From contig FUZG01000001.1 of assembly GCA_900168235.1 (NCBI GenBank), forward strand, positions 372,001-436,000: 64,000 nucleotides of DNA. Direction: 5' to 3'. Under the pieces are notes generated by a model that made no database searches, was not told the origin of the DNA, and was given only the letters and a program-made list of their open reading frames with translations. Made by a program: the position numbers and the translations under genes. Origin of the DNA: Lachnospiraceae bacterium (GTDB lineage: Bacteria; Bacillota; Clostridia; Lachnospirales; Lachnospiraceae). Position 1 is the first letter of the stretch, and every line of letters begins with the position of its first letter. This document shows, one piece after another, positions 45,796 through 52,792 of the stretch.

Positions 45796-46814
45796 TTATG
45801 TAGATTCTCTCTCTATCAGGATCGGAGTCGTACAGAAAGACTGCGTCTGCAAGCCCGGTTTCTTTATCCTCTGGACGATAAACCGAGCCGCCTGATTGCC
45901 CATCTCATACATGTCCACTTCTATCGCAGTCAGCGTCGGTTGTGCCAGCATGGAAAATGGATAATTATCAAAAGTCATCTGGAATAAGAGTGCCAGTTCC
46001 ATCCGGTCTCTATCATCTTCACACACCGTGATAAATCGACTCACATCATGGCTGTCCAACAGATTAAGCTGTGCAAAGGTCGCCTGCTTCGGATACCTCA
46101 TGAGAAGATTTGTGATCCTTGTATCAAATTCTTCCGCATCGATCTTTTCATTTGCAAAAAATTGTCCAGTGCATCGCTTTTTTCTCTCTTTACTGTATCT
46201 CTGAATGACCTTAAAAACACATCATCCACTTCATTTGCTACATCAAGCCGCCATCCATCGATATCATATTCTCTGATCCAATGCGCCCCGACTTCACAAA
46301 AATAATCCATGAGACTCTGATTTGCCGTATTCGTCTTTGGCATATCAGCTACATAGGCAAAAGCTCTAAATGATGATATAAGGAGCCAGAATACAGGTAT
46401 AAGCCATATCACCGCGAGGACTGTCAATAATGTATGTAAGCCTATGCTCACAATTTTTCTGTGCCTACTCATTGAAACATATCCTCCCTCTTGACCGCCA
46501 CTGTATGGTTATATACTGCAAGTGAAACCGTAGATACTATCATAAAGATAAAAATACCTATGGTAGATGCGAGGGCGTAATCATAATGGTCTACCGTGAG
46601 TTTATACAGCCATGTTACCAGAAGATCTGTCTTTCCTGCCTGATAATAATCAAGTGCAAACGGACCGCCTCCGGTAAGAAGGTAGATAACATTAAAGTTA
46701 TTTATATTGGAAACGCATGTAAAAGTAGTAAGCTTTGCTGCTGCCAGGATTCCGTCAAGCGCAAAGACTTACTGCCATAATTCCTGCAAAAACTACAGAA
46801 AATACCTTCTTCAC
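45796..46814 (-). pseudogene. Fossil of a maltose operon: malE-malF-malG-glycosidase-lacI fragments
   Basis: Reading down the minus strand: a GTG with GGAGG starts a malE-type signal peptide (KKVFSVVFAGIMAVSLCA). After a frame change comes the C-terminus of a MalF permease (NNFNVIYLLTGGGP, AGKTDLLVTWLYKLT). Its TGA overlaps the ATG of a MalG N-terminus (one helix). This is fused to the catalytic middle of a neopullulanase-like glycosidase (MPKTNTANQS, REYDIDGWRLDVANEVD). An internal deletion and frameshift follow, then another glycosidase segment (FFANEKIDAEEF, NLLDSHDVSRF). That is fused to the last ~60 residues of a LacI-type regulator (NYPFSMLAQPTLTAIEVDMY). None of the pieces can function. 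Confidence 0.85.
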
Positions 46815-46874
46815 TTTCCTACCTCCCTAAATGCTAACTGTCATTTTTTTGTACTAGGGTCCCCTGTTGAGGTT

Positions 46875-46926
46875 ATTATTTCACCGTCAAAATAAACGGT
46901 CAACGAAAGTTTAGGAAAGCGCTTTC
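46875..46926 (-). promoter_or_regulatory. Surviving promoter and cre-like operator of the maltose operon fossil
   Basis: TTGACC (46898-46903), a 17-nt spacer and AATAAT (46875-46880). Just upstream the palindrome GAAAGCGCTTTC (46915-46926) fits the CcpA/LacI-family cre consensus. Confidence 0.65.
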
Positions 46927-46999
46927 TTTGTATACAAATATGAATATGACATCATAATATCCTTGCAGTTTAAAAAACATCAACTGTAAGGAGACACAA

Positions 47000-47413
47000 A
47001 TGAATAAAGAAACACTTTCACAGACACTCATCAACCTTCGAAAATCCGCCGGATACACTCAGCAGCTCGTCGCTGACAATCTATGCATCATCCGACAGAC
47101 CTATTCACATTACGAAAACGGACGAATTACTCCATCTGCCGACATCCTCTGCCGCCTGGCAGATCTATATCACATCCCATCAGAATATCTGATAAACCTG
47201 CTGCTCCCTGATGAATTTCAGAAAAAAGAGAAAATTAGTGACACCGATGAATATCTGTATTTCTTCGCAGATTCCGAGAAAAGAAACCGCTATAAAGGCT
47301 GTACAATAATAGAAAAACAACTATTATTCCAGCTTTCCAAATTGGATTCTCTGGGACAAAAACAGCTCATAGAAATAGCAAAAGTACTCGCTGACACGAA
47401 CTCTATCAGCTAA
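47000..47413 (+). CDS. XRE-family HTH regulator, copy 2
   Basis: This 137-residue paralogue of the regulator at 45.3 kb shares TQQ-VAD-L-IIRQTYSHYE, LC-LADLY-I and a similar C-terminal helical domain (RNRYKGCTIIEKQLLFQLSKL). AAGGAGA lies 5 nt before the ATG. The two copies flank the maltose operon fossil in the same orientation, which suggests duplication. Confidence 0.88.
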   Translation: MNKETLSQTLINLRKSAGYTQQLVADNLCIIRQTYSHYENGRITPSADILCRLADLYHIPSEYLINLLLPDEFQKKEKISDTDEYLYFFADSEKRNRYKGCTIIEKQLLFQLSKLDSLGQKQLIEIAKVLADTNSIS

Positions 47414-47430
47414 AATAAATATCCATTCAA

Positions 47431-47511
47431 CAAGTTACGCTAGGCTCGACAAAACCTCGCCAAGCGAACTTGCATAACACGCACTAAGCTCGAAAATACC
47501 TCGCTAAGTGC
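47431..47511. repeat. Two tandem related hairpins
   Basis: Hairpin A (47431-47472, CAAGTT..AACTTG) and hairpin B (47481-47511, GCACT..AGTGC) share the core CTARGCTCGAMAAWACCTCGCYAAG. They differ in their outer stems. No gene is seen here. Confidence 0.55.
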
Positions 47512-47521
47512 TCCGAAAATA

Positions 47522-47567
47522 AAATTTAGAACCGCAACGCTTTCTATAGCTGCGGTTCTAAATTTTC
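47522..47567. terminator. 16-bp perfect inverted repeat, possible terminator of XRE copy 2
   Basis: AAAATTTAGAACCGCA pairs perfectly with TGCGGTTCTAAATTTT across a 14-nt loop. It has A/T ends on both strands, so it could terminate either way. From here to 47863 I see only AT-rich DNA. Confidence 0.55.
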
Positions 47568-47863
47568 TCTGCTTTATACTATGCAATACGCTTATGTATA
47601 CATTTCTTGATTTTCCGGTAGCATCCCCTATACTGTATTTCAAATAATTTTTTATTCTAAAATTCTAAAATACTCATCCGACTTCATTTCTCGTTGAGTT
47701 AATCATATATTTTCTAAAAAATAATTCTATATTCACTAACAACATTCTCAATATCCAGTTTTTAGCATGTCCAAATATTCACCTCGTTCGCCGCCCTAGT
47801 CCGTATTAATCAGTTGTTACCAGAATCCTATGATGTTAAAATCAACTACAAGAAAGACAATAA

Positions 47864-48739
47864 ATGACCGAATTAAAGAAAACCCAATGGCATCCACCAT
47901 TCTGCGCTGCGATGAAATTGGAATTGCGCACAAATAAAAAAGATTTATTTTTTGAAACTGAGCTTACACTTAATACCAAGCCAATACAGATTGATTTGTT
48001 GGTTATAAAAAAGCGAAAAAACGCCTATATCAAAAATGAAATAGGCAGAGTCTTCAAAGGTCATAATATTTTTGAATATAAGTCGCCTGAAGACACTATG
48101 GGAATCGATTCGTACTTCAAGACACTTGCGTATGCTTGCCTATATAAGACAAAATCCTCTACAGCAAACGGCATTAAGGCTCACGATATAACTGTTTCTC
48201 TAATTCATGAGGAGATGCCGATGGAGCTAATGAAATGGTTCCAAAGCAATGGCTGCGAAATAAATTCACCATTTCAAGGCATTTACTATGTGACAGGTCC
48301 ATCAATTCTATTTCCAACCCAAATCATCGTTTCATCGAAATTAGGAAACCGAGAACACCAATGGTTAAAATCCCTCAGCAGCAAAATGAGCCGTTCTCTC
48401 GGAGAATGTTTGATTAACTCAGCAAATGCTCTGACCGATAAAGAAGATAAGGAAAATGCTGATTCTGTACTACAGCTGGCTCTCGAGAATAACACTAAAC
48501 TGTTTGAAAACTTAAGGAAGGTGAAAAAAATGTGCGAAGCATTGACAAAATTAATGAAACCCGAAATAGATGCTGCGTGGTCTGGCGGTAAAGCTGAAGG
48601 CAAATCGGAAGGTGCTACAGAATTATCTGCCGCAGCAAAACGTCTTAACCAAGGAGCAACTCCCGAAACATTGCTTTTAGAAGGTTTTTCCGCAGATGTT
48701 GTAAAGTCCGCCAAAGAATTGCTCGACGCACTAAAATAA
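47864..48739 (+). CDS. Rpn-like PD-(D/E)XK protein with intragenic start
   Basis: This 291-residue protein has an N-terminal PD-(D/E)XK-type nuclease core: IQIDLLVIKK with Asp44 and NIFEYKSPED with Glu71-x-Lys73. A helical middle follows, then a C-terminal domain starting at Met223 (MCEALTKLMKPEID) with a GGKAEGKSEG linker. That Met has AAGGAAGG about 8 nt upstream, so the C-terminal 69 residues may also be made separately. The family is commonly annotated as a putative transposase or recombination-promoting nuclease. No standard ribosome site is clear for the main ATG (AAGAAAGACAATAA precedes it). Confidence 0.7.
   Translation: MTELKKTQWHPPFCAAMKLELRTNKKDLFFETELTLNTKPIQIDLLVIKKRKNAYIKNEIGRVFKGHNIFEYKSPEDTMGIDSYFKTLAYACLYKTKSSTANGIKAHDITVSLIHEEMPMELMKWFQSNGCEINSPFQGIYYVTGPSILFPTQIIVSSKLGNREHQWLKSLSSKMSRSLGECLINSANALTDKEDKENADSVLQLALENNTKLFENLRKVKKMCEALTKLMKPEIDAAWSGGKAEGKSEGATELSAAAKRLNQGATPETLLLEGFSADVVKSAKELLDALK
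48514..48739 (+). CDS. Predicted intragenic short product of the 47.9-kb Rpn-like gene (start 48530)
   Basis: The Shine-Dalgarno AAGGAAGG (48514-48521) precedes an in-frame ATG-TGC at 48530. It would give a 69-residue polypeptide identical to the C-terminal domain. The same arrangement is present in all four intact Rpn-type genes here. Independent translation is inferred, not shown. Confidence 0.45.
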
Positions 48740-48777
48740 AGTCCAAAAAAACTTAACCTCATGATCGCTTCTCAATG

Positions 48778-48820
48778 ATCCCGATGTAATGTATGAAAAA
48801 TGCTTTATATCGGGATTTTC
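48778..48820 (+). terminator. Terminator after the 47.9-kb Rpn-like gene
   Basis: ATCCCGATGTA / TATATCGGGAT (11 bp with one G-T pair), followed by TTTTC. A related ATCCCGAT hairpin lies at 52728-52767. Confidence 0.75.
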
Positions 48821-48821
48821 T

Positions 48822-48849
48822 ACGTACCCATCCCCATATTCCAAAAATC
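48822..48849 (+). repeat. Dispersed 28-bp repeat, copy 1
   Basis: This stretch (ACGTACCCATCCCCATATTC...) matches 51661-51688 at 27 of 28 positions. Both copies lie upstream of an rpn remnant and are followed 75-35 bp later by a second shared block with TAGTATTAAYGTAG. Confidence 0.7.
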
Positions 48850-48979
48850 ATCCTTGACCATTCTCAAAATGCATAGTAAATTTATAAAGCTGACTTTCGT
48901 GTCACACATCTAATGTGAATGTTCATTTCACATTTTTCCCTTTTACTTTTATTTATGTGATAGTATTAATGTAGTAGAA

Positions 48980-49105
48980 ATGATAAAAACCTTCCTCGAA
49001 AACGGCGGCACCCCTGAAATGACAAAAAGCATGCTCAGAGTGACCGACGAACAGATATCTGCTGCTCTTAAGCCTAAAGTCCCGTCATTTTATACCAAGG
49101 ATTGA
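48980..49105 (+). pseudogene. rpn C-terminal remnant, 41 codons
   Basis: The short frame MIKTFLENGGTPEMTKSML... resembles the C-terminal end of Rpn-type proteins (a LLENGxxPE helix pair). It starts directly after a promoter-like block that is shared with the remnant at 51.8 kb. No ribosome site is visible. It is probably a deletion product that kept the promoter and the 3' end. The rest of 49106-49249 holds no gene I can support. Confidence 0.45.
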
Positions 49106-49249
49106 TCATGACGGAACCTCAACTCCCATGAGTTCATAAAGCTCACGCTGTTTCATTGTTATCTCAGATAGATGATGTGCCTTTAATATAGGGGAAATTT
49201 TTCTACCATTCCGTGTCCACTTTTAGAGTAGCATCAAAAAAACGAAAAA

Positions 49250-49303
49250 GGCTTCTCTTTGGACAGCAATACTAATGATTACTCGCTTACCCAAAGAGAA
49301 GCC
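49250..49303 (-). terminator. Terminator after Rpn-type gene at 49.3 kb
   Basis: 13-bp stem GGCTTCTCTTTGG / CCAAAGAGAAGCC; CCTTTTTCGTTTTTTT follows on the minus strand. Confidence 0.85.
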
Positions 49304-49323
49304 CTTTATTGATATATGCACTC

Positions 49324-49500
49324 TTATTTATTTTTTAGTTCTTCAATACACGCCTTTAAGCGCTCAATTTCTGCGTCTTTCTCCGAAAGAGCTGCGTCCT
49401 TCTCCGAAAGCGCTGCATCCTTCTCCTCTAACTGATCCTTAAACTGCATATATATTCTTTCATCACGTTTTTCCAATACTTTACACATCTTCTGCCTCCC
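49324..49500 (-). CDS. Predicted intragenic short product of Rpn copy A (start 49488)
   Basis: GGGAGG (49495-49500) lies 6 nt before an in-frame ATG-TGT at 49488. It would give a 54-residue peptide made almost wholly of the heptad coiled coil. The position (residue 245) and spacing are the same in copy B. Confidence 0.5.
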   Translation of the reverse strand, partial: GRQKMCKVLEKRDERIYMQFKDQLEEKDAALSEKDAALSEKDAEIERLKACIEELKNK

Positions 49501-50220
49501 TTCACCATTAGCAGCCTCGTAAAGCTTGCTATCTCCGGACAATATTCCTACAAGCGCCATGATACTTCCATCTATCTCTGTTTCATTTCTATCAGCCGTT
49601 TCAGAATATATAGCTGACAGAGCTACCCGAAGTTCCTCTAATGAACTATTCGGAAACGAAAGCTTATCATCATGTCCCAGATCAATTATATAAAGCGGAT
49701 AGTCCGGCACATAAGGTCTTATCTCTTCATCAAAATCCATCATATCATGTAATGACCTAGGTCCATCCCACTTATCTTCCCCTGTATAAAGAACTACAGT
49801 CATTATCGGCGTAACATATGTACCTTTTGACACTTTGGACAACTTCTCATCCACAGTCCACTTTCTGTTATCCTGCGTCTTCCCAAGCTCAGAAATTTCT
49901 GCGCTGTAGCTAAGCGAATCATAAAGCATTTTCCGAATCGGCATCGAATAATGGATCTTATCCTGATTTTCTATTGCGAGGATGACCAGATATCCCAGAG
50001 ACGTTCGTCTCACATTATCACGATATTTATTTATCTTTTCAATCTTCAGATTAGTGGAAACCGCTTCCGCATACGCCGTATCAGCTTTCTCCAATTTCTC
50101 AGGATCGATCACACTCTTTCCCTTGAAAAAATATCCATTAAAAACTGCTGCATATACCCCGTTATCCATCAAAAACTTCTTCATAGCTTCATCCGGTCGG
50201 GGCATTTTATTACTGCTCAT
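49324..50220 (-). CDS. Rpn-type putative nuclease/toxin, copy A, with heptad tail and intragenic start
   Basis: This 298-residue protein belongs to the Clostridia Rpn/Transposase_31-like group. The nuclease core contains NKYRDNV (Asp68) and LAIENQDKIHYSMPIRKML (Glu84-x-Gln86), then TPIMTVVLYTGEDKWDGP. The C-terminus is a coiled coil of near-perfect heptads (ALSEKDA twice, then EIERLKACIEEL). Met245 (MCKVLEKRDERI) has GGGAGG exactly 6 nt upstream inside the gene, so a 54-residue C-terminal product is likely. The main ATG has AAAGGA unusually far away (14 nt). About 80% similar to the next gene. Function by family: DNA cleavage, possibly abortive phage defence. Confidence 0.8.
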   Translation of the reverse strand: MSSNKMPRPDEAMKKFLMDNGVYAAVFNGYFFKGKSVIDPEKLEKADTAYAEAVSTNLKIEKINKYRDNVRRTSLGYLVILAIENQDKIHYSMPIRKMLYDSLSYSAEISELGKTQDNRKWTVDEKLSKVSKGTYVTPIMTVVLYTGEDKWDGPRSLHDMMDFDEEIRPYVPDYPLYIIDLGHDDKLSFPNSSLEELRVALSAIYSETADRNETEIDGSIMALVGILSGDSKLYEAANGEGRQKMCKVLEKRDERIYMQFKDQLEEKDAALSEKDAALSEKDAEIERLKACIEELKNK

Positions 50221-50246
50221 AACTTAAAACATAATCCTTTACAATT

Positions 50247-50316
50247 ACTATAACACTACATCAAACCGCGCGCATCTCGAATATGTGTTCTTAAAAAGGG
50301 TATCAAACTTCTGTTC
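50247..50316 (-). promoter_or_regulatory. Promoter region of Rpn copy A with two LexA-like boxes
   Basis: Read on the minus strand: GAAC-AGAA-GTTT (50305-50316), GAAC-ACAT-ATTC (50279-50290), the GC-rich GAGATGCGCGCGG block, then TGT-TATAGT (-10 at 50247-50252). The boxes resemble Gram-positive LexA sites (GAAC-N4-GTTC) with one mismatch each. The layout is conserved upstream of copy B. Confidence 0.5.
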
Positions 50317-50559
50317 GCTTGTCAATTTCATTTTCTTCTCGAATTACATTATCTTCCCTTGTATGATGTTTTCAGAACCATTTCAGAGAGTATTTTCCCT
50401 GGAATGGGAACTCCTGTGTATGGAAAAGTGCGGTTTGAGATTTACTGGGTACGCACTATGAAGCGTTTACTCAAAATAGTTTGCGCTGATTCAAAATACT
50501 TGGACCATCTTCTTAAAAAGTATCAGATAAAAGAATAATGATTTAAAACAGATTTTAAA
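50317..50559. other. Intergenic DNA between Rpn copies A and B
   Basis: I see no gene I can support. A 26-codon frame at 50458-50538 (MKRLLKIVCADSKYLDHLL) has no ribosome site and may be a fragment. Confidence 0.3.
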
Positions 50560-50593
50560 AACGACTACTCCCATCTTACGGTGAGTAGTCGTT
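50560..50593 (-). terminator. Terminator after Rpn copy B
   Basis: 11-bp stem AACGACTACTC / GAGTAGTCGTT with a 12-nt loop; TTTTTAAAA follows on the minus strand. Confidence 0.85.
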
Positions 50594-50638
50594 CTCAAAC
50601 TTAACCTGAATATTTCTTTACATTACGACACAGCTTCC

Positions 50639-50833
50639 TCATTTTTGAAGCTCTGCAATACAGGCTTTTAAGCGCTCAATTTCTGCGTCCTTCTCTGAAA
50701 GTGCTGCGTCCTTCTCTGAAATTACTGCATCCTTCTCCGAAATTACTGCGTCCTTTTCCCTTAACTTCACATCATATTCAAGTTTTATCCTCTCGTCTCT
50801 CGCTTCCAAAACCTTGCACATACGCTGCCTCCC
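50639..50833 (-). CDS. Predicted intragenic short product of Rpn copy B (start 50821)
   Basis: GGGAGG (50828-50833) lies 6 nt before an in-frame ATG-TGC at 50821. It would give a 60-residue heptad-repeat peptide homologous to that of copy A. Confidence 0.5.
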   Translation of the reverse strand, partial: GRQRMCKVLEARDERIKLEYDVKLREKDAVISEKDAVISEKDAALSEKDAEIERLKACIAELQK

Positions 50834-51553
50834 ATCATAATCTGCTGCCTTATATAGCTTATAATCTCCAGATAATATCCCCGCAAGTGCCATGATACTT
50901 CCATCTATCTCAGTCTCATTTGTGTCTGCCGTATCAGAATATATAGCAGATAAAGTGATCTTCAGATTTTCCAACTCCTCATTCGGAAATGATAACTCAT
51001 CGTCATGCCCTATGTCGATCACATATAACGGATAATCCGGGACAAACGGCTTTATTTCATCATCTAAATCCATCATATCATAAAGCGACTTCGGGCCATC
51101 CCATTTTTTCTCGCCAGTATATAATACTACTGTCATTATCGGCGTAATCTTCGTTCCTTTTGACACCTTAGACAGTTTCTCATCCACAGTCCACTTCCTG
51201 TTATCCTGTGTTTTCCCCAACTCCGAAACTTCTGTGCTGTATCCAAGTGCATCATAAAGCATCTTTCTTATAGGCATAGCATAATGGATCTTGTCCTGAT
51301 CCTCTATCGCTAGAATAACCAAATACCCAAGAGACGTTCGTCTTACATTGTCGCGGTATTTATTAATTTTTTCAATCTTCAGATTAGTGGCTATCGCTTC
51401 CGCATATGCTGTATCAGCCTTCTCCAATTTCTCCGGATCGATCACACTCTTCCCATTGAAAAAATAGCCATTAAAAACTGCTGCATAAACCTTATCATCC
51501 TTCAGAAACTTCTTAATGGCTTCATCCGGTCTAGGCATTTTATCTCTGCTCAT
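50639..51553 (-). CDS. Rpn-type putative nuclease/toxin, copy B, with longer heptad tail and intragenic start
   Basis: This 304-residue paralogue of the 49.3-kb gene shares nearly the whole core (KINKYRDNVRRTSLGYLVI, AIEDQDKIHYAMPIRKM). The Glu-x-Gln motif reads E-D-Q here. The C-terminal heptads are REKDAVI-SEKDAVI-SEKDAAL-SEKDAEI, one to two units longer than in copy A. Met245 (MCKVLEARDERI) has GGGAGG exactly 6 nt upstream and would yield a 60-residue C-terminal product. AAAGGA lies 14 nt before the main ATG, as in copy A. The two copies arose by duplication and then changed in heptad number. Confidence 0.8.
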   Translation of the reverse strand: MSRDKMPRPDEAIKKFLKDDKVYAAVFNGYFFNGKSVIDPEKLEKADTAYAEAIATNLKIEKINKYRDNVRRTSLGYLVILAIEDQDKIHYAMPIRKMLYDALGYSTEVSELGKTQDNRKWTVDEKLSKVSKGTKITPIMTVVLYTGEKKWDGPKSLYDMMDLDDEIKPFVPDYPLYVIDIGHDDELSFPNEELENLKITLSAIYSDTADTNETEIDGSIMALAGILSGDYKLYKAADYDGRQRMCKVLEARDERIKLEYDVKLREKDAVISEKDAVISEKDAALSEKDAEIERLKACIAELQK

Positions 51554-51581
51554 CAATTCAAATATGGTCCTTTATAAAATT

Positions 51582-51652
51582 ACTATAACATCACATTGGA
51601 CCGCGCGCATCTCGAATGTGTGTTCCTAGATAATCATAGCAAACCTTTGTTC
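51582..51652 (-). promoter_or_regulatory. Promoter region of Rpn copy B with two LexA-like boxes
   Basis: GAAC-AAAG-GTTT (51641-51652), GAAC-ACAC-ATTC (51614-51625), the same GAGATGCGCGCGG block and TGT-TATAGT (-10 at 51582-51587). The order and spacing match copy A. Confidence 0.5.
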
Positions 51653-51660
51653 TTGCGTCA

Positions 51661-51688
51661 ACGTACCCATCCCCATATTTCAAAAATC
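51661..51688 (+). repeat. Dispersed 28-bp repeat, copy 2
   Basis: Matches 48822-48849 with one difference. It is followed at 51720-51764 by the shared TTTCACA...TAGTATTAACGTAG block. Confidence 0.7.
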
Positions 51689-51767
51689 TGAAGTTTGTCG
51701 ATACCCCGTGAAAAACTCTTTTCACAATTTCCACTTTATTATTAATGTGTTAGTATTAACGTAGATA

Positions 51768-52357
51768 ATGTGCTCTATGTCTCTTTCTGCGTTAATACGG
51801 AAAGTTTTTCAAATTGAGTAAATATTCACTCGCTTACTTTTTCAGAAAGATACGTCTGCCCTGGATTAACAGGAACTATAAGGACAGTACTTTCAAACTC
51901 TTTTTTTAATGACAAGAGTGCTCTTCTGGAGCTCTATAATGCCATTAATAAAACAAATCATGACGATCCGGACACTGTTCTACGCAGGAAACTGTTAGCG
52001 CAGATCGTTGATGAGAAAAAACTATATAGCAGCAAGATTCAGAAGATACCGGAACCGCACTTTATAGTCTTCTATAACGGACTTGAAAAGTTACCTGAGA
52101 CCAGTATATACAGACTTTCTGATATGTACGATAATGCTTCTGAAGAGCATGATCTGGAACTCATCGTCCATATAATAAACATTAATCTCGGCATGAACCC
52201 GAGCCTCATGGAAAGCTGTGAAAAGCTCCGCGGTTACTCAATCTACGTATCAAAAGTACGCGAGTTCTCAGCTAAGATGTCAAATGCAGAAGCTGTTGCC
52301 GATACGCTTTTTAGAAAAAAATTTTTAGGATATTTTCACACAAGAAAGGTAATCTAA
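51768..52357 (+). pseudogene. Degraded rpn gene (PD-(D/E)XK transposase-like family)
   Basis: From 51862 the frame reads WINRNYKDSTFKLFF, the usual N-terminus of a different Rpn subfamily. A run of seven T at 51901-51907 then shifts it. The next frame continues NDKSALLELYNAINKTNHDD, lacks about 60 residues of the nuclease core, and resumes with IPEPHFIVFYNGLEKLPE and ELIVHIININLGMNPSLMESC before a damaged C-terminus. The first ATG after the promoter-like block opens only 17 codons. It is a clear pseudogene. Confidence 0.75.
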
Positions 52358-52358
52358 A

Positions 52359-52655
52359 ATGATACTTGTCACACTAAAACATATGAAATTACGAACCATC
52401 AGCATTGATGTGCAAGATTCTGAAACAAGGACCTTTTCATGCATGAGAGATGCAAAAAAATGGTTAATAAATAATAACTTTTATTATGGCCAACGGTCAT
52501 TTTTCAACTATACACCAAGCTTTGCAAAAGAATGGTGCCATAAGAACGACCAATCATGGGAATACATAGATGTATCGCTTGAAAAATATAGGGGATTAAA
52601 CCAATATTCTAGGTATAAAAATTTTATTCCCGAAAAGGCACCATGGGATCAATAA
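52359..52655 (+). CDS. Hypothetical protein, 98 residues
   Basis: I do not recognise a family. The protein is basic and rich in aromatic residues (NNNFYYGQRSFFNYTPSF, CHKNDQSWEYIDVSLEKYRG), with no signal or membrane segment. GAAAGG lies 9 nt before the ATG, inside the end of the rpn pseudogene. It is followed by a terminator shared with the convergent AAA gene. It could be a small accessory protein or a remnant. Confidence 0.45.
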   Translation: MILVTLKHMKLRTISIDVQDSETRTFSCMRDAKKWLINNNFYYGQRSFFNYTPSFAKEWCHKNDQSWEYIDVSLEKYRGLNQYSRYKNFIPEKAPWDQ

Positions 52656-52727
52656 TCGCCGAAGCCAAGGAATCAAGATTTTCATCAAGTTTTCTTTCTT
52701 TCAGAAATTGGACTTATTCATCACAAA

Positions 52728-52767
52728 AATCCCGATATAGAGTTTCTTTCCACTCTACATCGGGATT
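52728..52767. terminator. Terminator between convergent genes
   Basis: AATCCCGATATAGAGT / ACTCTACATCGGGATT (16 bp, one mismatch). It shares the ATCCCGAT stem with the terminator at 48.8 kb. Confidence 0.7.
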
Positions 52768-52792
52768 CTTGTTATTTTTCTTTCGAAGCTTC

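Noticed and set aside
45796-46101. Intact 101-residue LacI-type regulator
   Set aside because: It has no DNA-binding domain and its first 41 residues are from a glycosidase.
46098-46472. Intact permease-like protein of 124 residues
   Set aside because: Only the first helix is MalG; from residue ~38 it is glycosidase sequence, so it is a fusion of fragments.
47440-47643. 67-residue minus-strand frame
   Set aside because: It runs through the tandem hairpins and inverted repeat and has no ribosome site or known similarity.
49106-49230. Minus-strand fragment ending MKQRELYELMGVEVPS next to a GTGTCCACTTTTAGAGTAG stretch, possible IS remnant
   Set aside because: The frame is short, has no start, and I cannot match it to a transposase family; the end sequence has no partner repeat that I can find.
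49370-49440. 21-bp direct repeats at 49370-49440 and 50680-50770 as regulatory iterons
   Set aside because: They are in-frame heptad codons of the Rpn proteins.
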